Positions 1 through 3,974 of a DNA stretch of 6,638 bases are shown here, piece by piece. The DNA comes from Clostridiales bacterium (lineage in GTDB: Bacteria > Bacillota > Clostridia > Oscillospirales > Oscillospiraceae). A program made the position numbers and the translations under genes. The notes under the pieces are model-generated. The model ran no database searches. It worked only from the letters and a program-made list of their open reading frames with translations, and was not told where the DNA came from. The DNA lies in contig JAHZFC010000116.1 in the NCBI GenBank assembly GCA_019421525.1, forward strand, positions 1 to 6,638, read 5' to 3'. Numbering within the stretch: position 1 is the first letter of the stretch; every line of letters begins with the position of its first letter.

Positions 1-159
1 CTTTTCCTTGATGATGTCAAAGGCACCATAGACGACCTTCTGGGCCACGCCCTTCTTGCCGTCCAGCATGATGCTGTTGACGAGCTTAGTGACTAAGACG
101 GAATTATACAGCGGATCGGGCAGGACCTCCCGCTTGGGTACGTTTCCTCTTCTGGGCAC
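1..159 (-). CDS. rpsG: 30S ribosomal protein S7, N-terminal part (cut by window edge)
   Basis: S7 is a primary 16S rRNA-binding protein that nucleates assembly of the 30S head and lies at the mRNA exit/E-site region. Only the first 53 codons are present; the usual protein is about 156 residues, so roughly two thirds lie beyond the left edge. The N-terminus starts MPRRGNVPKREVLPDP and continues with a run containing LVNSIMLDGKKGVAQ (about residues 26-40), which is the very conserved S7 start. The start codon is GTG (157-159). It is preceded at good spacing by the AGGAGGG ribosome binding site near 167-174, and no ATG start fits the family. It is the third gene of the str operon here, after the L7Ae-like gene and rpsL, and is probably followed outside the window by fusA and tuf. 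In E. coli, S7 represses its own translation by binding the rpsL-rpsG intercistronic RNA. The long structured spacer upstream makes a similar control conceivable here, but that is inference. Confidence 0.97.
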   Translation of the reverse strand, partial: MPRRGNVPKREVLPDPLYNSVLVTKLVNSIMLDGKKGVAQKVVYGAFDIIKEK

Positions 160-200
160 TTCGCTTCCCTCCTTCATATAAAAATGATTTCATAGGTACT

Positions 201-357
201 CGAAGGTCTGATCTTCGCCTCATTGCGCCATGCTTCGTTGAGAGGCCCTTCCTGTGGGCCGCATACATCAGTATGCTCCCCCTGCTCAGGACCTCGCATC
301 TCGCCTGACACAATGATACTCGATCATATGCTCCGTGTAATGCCTGTCCGAGGTCTG
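201..357 (-). other. Multi-stem predicted RNA domain upstream of rpsG
   Basis: An outer long-range stem pairs 287-296 with 349-357 (core GACCTCG with CGAGGTC). It closes a branch with a small hairpin at 313-327 (arms ATGAT and ATCAT). Three more hairpins follow in series towards rpsG: 261-276 (arms GCATAC and GTATGC, loop of four), directly abutting 244-260 (arms GGCCC and GGGCC), then 201-217 (arms CGAAG and CTTCG). An alternative pairing 217-221 with 242-246 would replace the 244-260 stem. The last stem ends about 27 nt before the rpsG ribosome binding site, close enough to influence initiation. I do not recognise it as a named RNA family. Confidence 0.45.
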
Positions 358-381
358 CCCATATATATAGGTAAACGCTCG

Positions 382-414
382 GCAAGGCGGGGTTTGCCTT
401 GCGCGCAGGCGCAA
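382..414 (-). other. Two overlapping, mutually exclusive hairpins after rpsL
   Basis: On the minus-strand transcript a 6-bp stem with a 4-nt loop (399-414, arms TTGCGC and GCGCAA) shares bases 399-402 with a 7-bp stem and 7-nt loop (382-402, arms GCAAGGC and GCCTTGC). Only one can form at a time, which is the geometry of a switch. It sits 33 nt after the rpsL stop codon. No U-tract follows either stem. That they are functional is inference; GC-rich sequence forms short stems easily. Confidence 0.45.
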
Positions 415-446
415 AACTCATGCTAAGGTTTTTTCAGCCGGTCGGC

Positions 447-869
447 TTACTTCTTGCCGGCCTTGGGACGCTTGGCGCCGTACTTGGAGCGGGCCTGCAT
501 ACGGCCGTTGACGCCCTGGGTGTCCAGAGTGCCGCGGATGATGTGGTAACGAACACCGGGCAGGTCCTTGACACGGCCGCCGCGGATCAGCACCACAGAG
601 TGCTCCTGCAGGTTGTGGCCCACACCGGGGATATAGGCGGTGACCTCGTAGCCATTGGTCAGACGGACACGGGCGATCTTACGCAGAGCGGAGTTCGGCT
701 TCTTAGGAGTGGAAGTACGAACGGCAGTGCAGACGCCGCGCTTCTGAGGGGAAGGCAGGTCGGTCTCCTTGTTCTTCAGGGTGTTCAGACCATGCTGCAT
801 GGCGGGAGAATTGGACTTGTAGGTGGCCTTCTCACGGCCCTTGCGCACCAGTTGGTTAAAAGTAGGCAT
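447..869 (-). CDS. rpsL: 30S ribosomal protein S12
   Basis: S12 (140 residues) lies at the 30S decoding centre and takes part in codon-anticodon proofreading. The sequence shows the SPQKRGVCT segment (40-48), TPKKPNSALRK (54-64), GHNLQEHSVVLIRGGRVKDLPG (about 84-105) and a basic tail ending KRPKAGKK. It is longer than E. coli S12 (124 residues) mainly because of the insert around residues 25-39, which is usual in Firmicutes. Both classical streptomycin-resistance positions carry wild-type lysines: K56 (E. coli K43) and K101 (E. coli K88). P104 (E. coli P91) and the D102 that RimO methylthiolates (E. coli D89) are also present, so no S12-based streptomycin resistance is predicted. The ATG at 867-869 is chosen from the family N-terminus MPTFNQLVRKG and the AAAGGAGGAA ribosome binding site just upstream. 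Unusually, the frame is open upstream through the linker into the L7Ae-like gene, so a longer fusion is possible. Confidence 0.98.
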   Translation of the reverse strand: MPTFNQLVRKGREKATYKSNSPAMQHGLNTLKNKETDLPSPQKRGVCTAVRTSTPKKPNSALRKIARVRLTNGYEVTAYIPGVGHNLQEHSVVLIRGGRVKDLPGVRYHIIRGTLDTQGVNGRMQARSKYGAKRPKAGKK

Positions 870-1205
870 GATGTTCCTCCTTTCTTGAAATGTATCTATT
901 TTAACAGGATACACAAAAAATATCCCGTTAAAACCAAAGGGACAAAAATTTTTCCTGGCCCCTGACGCCACAGTGGCGGCCACGGCGGCCCCCACGGCGA
1001 TGCCGCAGGCCCGGCCCAGCTCCCGCATGGTGTCGGCCCAGTGGACGGGAAGGCCCTGTTCCCCGGCCTGGGCGGCCAGCGGCCCGGTCAGGGCGGGGTC
1101 GGCGTCCCGGGCCAGGAACAGCGCTTTGGCCTGGCCGTTCTGCAGCGCCCGGCGGGTCTGCTTGACGCCCACCACCTTTGCCGTTTGTTCAAGCTGTGAC
1201 AGCAT
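870..1205 (-). CDS. L7Ae-like K-turn-binding ribosomal protein, open into rpsL
   Basis: The first ~80 residues are a bacterial L7Ae/YbxF-type protein, a family that binds kink-turn RNA and in Firmicutes is encoded just before rpsL. Visible blocks are VVGVKQTRRAL (11-21), ARDADPALT (32-40) and the conserved end LGRACGIAVGAAV (63-75). YbxF of B. subtilis is 82 residues and stops shortly after this last block. Here residue 81 is Ser (TCA, 963-965), one base from TGA or TAA. The frame then continues through a low-complexity, AT-rich linker (about residues 82-112) to the rpsL ATG with no stop, giving a potential 252-residue L7Ae-S12 protein ending at 447. The start ATG (1203-1205) follows GGAGGG by 6 nt, and an upstream in-frame ATG at 1307 lies before the promoter, so it is not used. 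The coordinates cover the part before S12. Stop loss, a sequencing error and a true fusion all remain possible. Confidence 0.85.
899..933 (-). repeat. 13-bp inverted repeat just upstream of rpsL
   Basis: The arms 899-911 and 921-933 flank a 9-nt loop. In minus-strand RNA all 13 positions pair, with one G-U (926 with 906). In plus-strand RNA that position would be a C-A mismatch, so the structure favours the rpsL-sense transcript. The arm sequence is TTTTAACGGGATA. It is followed by AAAATAG rather than a U-run, so it is not an intrinsic terminator. It ends 29 nt before the rpsL start, within the AT-rich linker between the L7Ae-like gene and rpsL. Possible roles are a 5' leader structure for rpsL, an RNA processing site or a protein operator. 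Confidence 0.7.
917..945 (-). promoter_or_regulatory. Possible weak internal promoter for rpsL
   Basis: On the minus strand TTGTCC (940-945) and TATTTT (917-922) are separated by exactly 17 bp. Both differ from the sigma-A consensus at two positions, and the stretch is AT-rich, so such matches arise by chance. If real, it would allow rpsL to be made independently of the L7Ae-like gene. The -10 overlaps the loop and arm of the 13-bp inverted repeat, which could then act as an operator. Confidence 0.28.
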
Positions 1206-1242
1206 CAAGTTCCCTCCTTTGAGCGCATCAACGCAATTTGGG

Positions 1243-1271
1243 ATTATACCATAGATAATTCCAGCCGTCAA
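1243..1271 (-). promoter_or_regulatory. Sigma-A promoter of the str operon (L7Ae-like, rpsL, rpsG)
   Basis: On the minus strand TTGACG (1266-1271) and TATAAT (1243-1248) are separated by 17 bp. The -35 differs from consensus at one base and the -10 is perfect, as expected for a highly expressed ribosomal protein operon. Transcription should start near 1236, leaving a leader of about 30 nt that holds the GGAGGG ribosome binding site (1212-1217). Confidence 0.9.
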
Positions 1272-1318
1272 GCGGTTTTTCACTGGGAAGAAGGCTTTTC
1301 CCCACATTTTTCCGCCGC

Positions 1319-1364
1319 GGCAAGGCCCCGGGGAGACACCCTCCCCGGGGCCTTGCCTGTTTTT
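1319..1364 (+). terminator. 17-bp GC-rich hairpin with U-tract on the plus strand, between icd and the str operon
   Basis: Arms 1319-1335 and 1341-1357 pair perfectly over 17 bp around a 5-nt loop (ACACC), an extremely stable stem. Read on the plus strand it is followed by TGTTTTT (1358-1364), the form of an intrinsic terminator. Both neighbouring genes are on the minus strand, and the stem begins 32 nt after the icd stop, where an icd terminator would be expected. On that strand, however, the stem is followed by GCGGCGGAAAAATG, with no U-run. It may block antisense transcription into icd, stop icd transcripts inefficiently, or protect the icd mRNA 3' end. Confidence 0.75.
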
Positions 1365-1389
1365 ATGCCGCTGCCTCCGGCCGGCCCTC

Positions 1390-2589
1390 TTACAGCCTGT
1401 CCCGGATGGCCCGGAGGAATCCCAGCCCGGTGACCTTTTGGGCGGGGGCCTCCCCCTCCCACAGGCCGGCCAGGTCGCCGGTCATCACGCCGGACTCGAT
1501 GGTGCCGACGGCGGCCTGTTCCAGCTTCCGGGCAAAGGCGGTCAGCTCCGGGATGTTGTCCAGCTCTCCCCGTTTCCCGAGGGCCCCCGTCCAGGCGAAC
1601 AGGGTGGCCATGGGGTTGGTGGACACCGCCTCCCCTTTCAAGTGGCGGTAATAGTGCTGGGTGACGGTGCCGTGGGCGGCCTCGTACTCGTAGTTGCCCT
1701 CCGGGGACACCAGCACCGAGGTCATCATGGCCAAAGAGCCGAAGGCGGTGGACACCATGTCGCTCATCACGTCGCCGTCGTAGTTCTTGCAGGCCCAGAT
1801 GAAGCCGCCCTTGGAGCGGATGACCCGGGCCACCGCGTCGTCGATGAGGGTGTAGAAATAGGTGATGCCCTTCTCCTGGAAGCGGGCCTGATACTCCTTC
1901 TCATACAGGTCGGCGAAGATGTCCTTGAAGGTGTGGTCATACTGCTTGGAGATGGTGTCCTTGGTGGAGAACCACAGGTCCTGCCTGGTGTCCAGGGCGT
2001 ACTGGAAGCAGGAGCGGGCAAAGGAGGTGATGGACTTGTCCAGGTTGAACTGGCCCTGGAGCACACCGGGGCCGGCAAACTCCTGGATGGTCTGGCGGTG
2101 CTCGGCGCCGTCGGCGCCGGTGAACACCAGCTCCGCCTTGCCCGGGCCGGTCACCCGGTACTCCGTGGCCTTGTATACGTCGCCGAAGGCGTGGCGGGCG
2201 ATGGTGATGGGCTTCTCCCAGTTTTTCACCACAGGCGAGATGCCCCGGACCATGATGGGCGCGCGGAACACCGTGCCGTCCAGGATGGCCCGGATGGTGC
2301 CGTTGGGGGACTTCCACATCTGGGACAGCTTGTACTCCTCCACCCGCTGGGCATTGGGGGTGATGGTGGCGCACTTGACGGCCACGCCGTACTTCTTGGT
2401 GGCCTGGGCCGCGTCCACGGTGACCTGGTCGCCGGTGGCCTCCCGGTTGGGCAGGCCCAGGTCATAGTATTCCGTCTTTAAGTCGATATAGGGCTCCAGC
2501 AGCTCCTCTTTGATCTGCCGCCAGAGGATGCGGGTCATCTCATCCCCGTCCATCTCCACCAGGGGGGTCTTCATTTGGATCTTGCTCAT
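1390..2589 (-). CDS. icd: NADP-dependent isocitrate dehydrogenase, eukaryote-like homodimeric type
   Basis: This enzyme oxidatively decarboxylates isocitrate to 2-oxoglutarate in the cytoplasm, supplying reducing power and the glutamate precursor. The 399 residues match human cytosolic IDH1 (414 residues) nearly end to end and not the E. coli type. The isocitrate-binding residues fall at the same numbers as in IDH1: T77, S94 (in WKSPNGTIR), R100, R109 and R132 (in ARHAFGD). The catalytic/metal residues K210, D250, D273 and D277 are present (IDH1 K212, D252, D275, D279), as are FIWACKNYDGDV (263-274) and AAHGTVT (304-310). One odd position is Q311, where IDH1 has R314, a contact to the NADP 2'-phosphate; the next residue, H312, is kept. 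The ATG at 2589 is chosen over the one at 2607 because GGAG sits 6 nt before it and the upstream ATG would overlap that site. It lies 36 bp after the DUF975 gene, probably in one transcript. Confidence 0.95.
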   Translation of the reverse strand: MSKIQMKTPLVEMDGDEMTRILWRQIKEELLEPYIDLKTEYYDLGLPNREATGDQVTVDAAQATKKYGVAVKCATITPNAQRVEEYKLSQMWKSPNGTIRAILDGTVFRAPIMVRGISPVVKNWEKPITIARHAFGDVYKATEYRVTGPGKAELVFTGADGAEHRQTIQEFAGPGVLQGQFNLDKSITSFARSCFQYALDTRQDLWFSTKDTISKQYDHTFKDIFADLYEKEYQARFQEKGITYFYTLIDDAVARVIRSKGGFIWACKNYDGDVMSDMVSTAFGSLAMMTSVLVSPEGNYEYEAAHGTVTQHYYRHLKGEAVSTNPMATLFAWTGALGKRGELDNIPELTAFARKLEQAAVGTIESGVMTGDLAGLWEGEAPAQKVTGLGFLRAIRDRL

Positions 2590-2625
2590 AGGGTTCTCCT
2601 TTATCATTTCCGTTATCTAGTTGTG

Positions 2626-3768
2626 TCATTCATAGCTGGGCCGGTCCGGGGCGCTGGCCGGTGGCTCAGGTCCAGGCTCCGGCTGGGGCTCAGGTCCTGG
2701 CTGCCGGGGCTCCTCCGGGGGTACTGGAGGCTGAGGCTGCTGGGGGGCCTCATACTGGGGCCGGACGGGGGTGTGGTCGTCATACCGCCCCTCCCACACG
2801 CCGCTGTTCTGGTCGGCCTGGCGGCTCCAGTCGTAGAATTTGGCCGTGGCGCCGGTGACATAGGGCTGGAGCCAGATCAGCAGCGGCACGCAGAGCAGGA
2901 AGGCCACGATCACTACGCCATACATCCCCAATATCGCCCCGGTGGGAACAGCCATGGTACCCATGGAGAGCCACATCCCGCCGATGATCTGCACCCCGAT
3001 GAACACCACCACCAGGATGATCACAAAAAACACCAGATACCACCCGATGAAAGACAGCTCCAGCACGAACAGGTGCCACTTCCGCCCCCGCATCATGGCC
3101 TTGGAGCGGCTGATGGCCTCCAGGGCATCCACTTTCTCGTCCAGCAGGATGTAGTTGGCCATGGAATAGCGCAGGGAGATGGCCACCGCGCCCGCTACCA
3201 CCGCCATCCAGGCGGCAAAGATCAGCAGGCCGCCCAGGAAGGAGCCTCCGAACAGCAGGGCGAACACGACGGTGGCCGCCAGGGCACCCAGGCTCATGAG
3301 CAGCGTCCACAGGATGGTGAACACCATCACCAAAAACCCGGTGAGCAGCACCCATCCCCACTGGGGGATCGCGCAGGCCAGCCGGCCGTAGCCGGGGTCC
3401 TTCCGGCGGACCATATCCAGGCAGTAGCCCTGATAGCCGAAGCTCAGCGTCCAAGTGACGATGGAGGACAGCAGGCCGAAGAACATGCTGATGCCCATCA
3501 CAGAGCCAAGGCTGCCGACCGATCCCATGATGGCCTGAGCCAGCTCATGATCGTCGACAAGGCCGTAGTCCGCCATCTGCATCAGTTCCACCAGCGCGGC
3601 AACGCTCTGACCCGCGCCGGCGGCCACCAGGCTCTGGATCCACTGGACGAGGCCCGTCAAAGCGGCGCCCGCCAACAGGAAGATCAGCGTGGCCAGCAGC
3701 GGACGAGGACGGATCAGGCGCATGTCCTCCTTCACTTCTTGTTTCAGTGCGGCGCGGTCATAGTTCAT
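2626..3768 (-). CDS. DUF975-family integral membrane protein with proline-rich tail
   Basis: A 380-residue multi-pass membrane protein of the DUF975 family, whose function is not established. The family signature is clear: an N-terminal charged stretch (MNYDRAALKQEVKE), hydrophobic helices at about 24-44, 86-108, 138-160, 163-200 (probably two), 238-262 and 276-300, the central block YILLDEKVDALEAISRSKAMMRGRKW (206-231) followed by LSFIGW (238-243), and the closing PYVTGATAKFYDW (302-314). After this core comes an extra soluble tail (about 335-380) rich in Pro, Glu and Gln with PEP-type repeats, probably disordered. The ATG at 3768 follows GAGGAG by 8 nt; the longer reading from 3897 crosses the promoter. 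It is transcribed ahead of icd with a 36-bp gap and diverges from the ene-reductase gene. No mechanistic link to isocitrate metabolism is evident. Confidence 0.88.
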   Translation of the reverse strand: MNYDRAALKQEVKEDMRLIRPRPLLATLIFLLAGAALTGLVQWIQSLVAAGAGQSVAALVELMQMADYGLVDDHELAQAIMGSVGSLGSVMGISMFFGLLSSIVTWTLSFGYQGYCLDMVRRKDPGYGRLACAIPQWGWVLLTGFLVMVFTILWTLLMSLGALAATVVFALLFGGSFLGGLLIFAAWMAVVAGAVAISLRYSMANYILLDEKVDALEAISRSKAMMRGRKWHLFVLELSFIGWYLVFFVIILVVVFIGVQIIGGMWLSMGTMAVPTGAILGMYGVVIVAFLLCVPLLIWLQPYVTGATAKFYDWSRQADQNSGVWEGRYDDHTPVRPQYEAPQQPQPPVPPEEPRQPGPEPQPEPGPEPPASAPDRPSYE

Positions 3769-3799
3769 GGTGTTCGCTCCTCTCTCTTTATCTGCCCCT

Positions 3800-3828
3800 A
3801 TTTTACTGCCAGGGGCCCATTTTTGCAA
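3800..3828 (-). promoter_or_regulatory. Sigma-A promoter for the DUF975-icd transcript
   Basis: On the minus strand TTGCAA (3823-3828) and TAAAAT (3800-3805) are separated by 17 bp, each close to consensus. The predicted start near 3793 leaves a leader of about 25 nt carrying the GAGGAG ribosome binding site. It lies about 90 bp from the divergent ene-reductase promoter, so a regulator could bind between them. Confidence 0.72.
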
Positions 3829-3917
3829 CCATTTCTTTCCGCTGCCCCCTGTGCATCGTGCCTTTTTCTGGCTTGGATCGTTGTTTGCGCTGCACATGGC
3901 CTATCTCCCATTTTCTG

Positions 3918-3926
3918 TGCTATACT
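3918..3926 (+). promoter_or_regulatory. Extended -10 promoter for the ene-reductase
   Basis: TGC directly followed by TATACT (3921-3926) is an extended -10 element. No good -35 hexamer lies 16-19 bp upstream, which is common for extended -10 promoters or for promoters needing an activator. The start would be near 3933, giving a leader of about 42 nt before the ATG at 3975. Confidence 0.55.
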
Positions 3927-3974
3927 GGATCCATATCATCAGCTGCAGTCATGAGACAAGAAGGAGAGGATACT

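Larger units (their letters stand above)
160..446 (-). other. Long, hairpin-rich rpsL-rpsG intercistronic spacer
   Basis: This 287-bp stretch lies between two co-directional ribosomal protein genes that are usually close together. Open frames on either strand (67 and 105 codons) resemble no protein I recognise and have no convincing ribosome binding site, so I treat it as non-coding. In transcript (minus) orientation it contains at least six inverted repeats: 399-404 with 409-414; 382-388 with 396-402; 287-296 with 349-357 (one bulged base) enclosing smaller stems 308-311/335-338 and 313-317/323-327; 261-266 with 271-276; 244-248 with 256-260; and 201-205 with 213-217. No U-run follows any stem, so they are not terminators. 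Two readings remain: a cis-acting leader controlling rpsG (for example S7 feedback), or an inserted dispersed repeat. The sequence alone does not decide between them. Confidence 0.6.

Noticed and set aside
360..385. Possible promoter for rpsG around the TATATATAT run
   Set aside because: No -35 hexamer lies at an acceptable distance from a usable -10 on the minus strand.
104..426. Small open frames (105 codons minus, 67 codons plus) in the rpsL-rpsG spacer
   Set aside because: The minus frame overlaps the well-supported start of rpsG, neither has a convincing ribosome binding site, and the sequence is better explained by inverted repeats.
1206..1307. Upstream in-frame start for the L7Ae-like gene at 1307
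   Set aside because: It precedes the near-consensus promoter (1243-1271); the ATG at 1205 has a properly spaced GGAGGG and matches the family N-terminus.
1438..2481. 347-codon plus-strand frame opposite icd
   Set aside because: Composition artefact of GC-rich coding sequence; icd on the minus strand has full family conservation.
2575..3954. 459-codon plus-strand frame opposite the DUF975 gene
   Set aside because: The minus strand has a clear DUF975 protein with promoter and ribosome binding site; the plus frame is His/Gln/Arg-rich without domains.
3951..3974. Alternative ATG at 3951 for the ene-reductase
   Set aside because: It lies upstream of the AAGGAGAGG ribosome binding site and would add residues outside the family; the ATG at 3975 is better placed.
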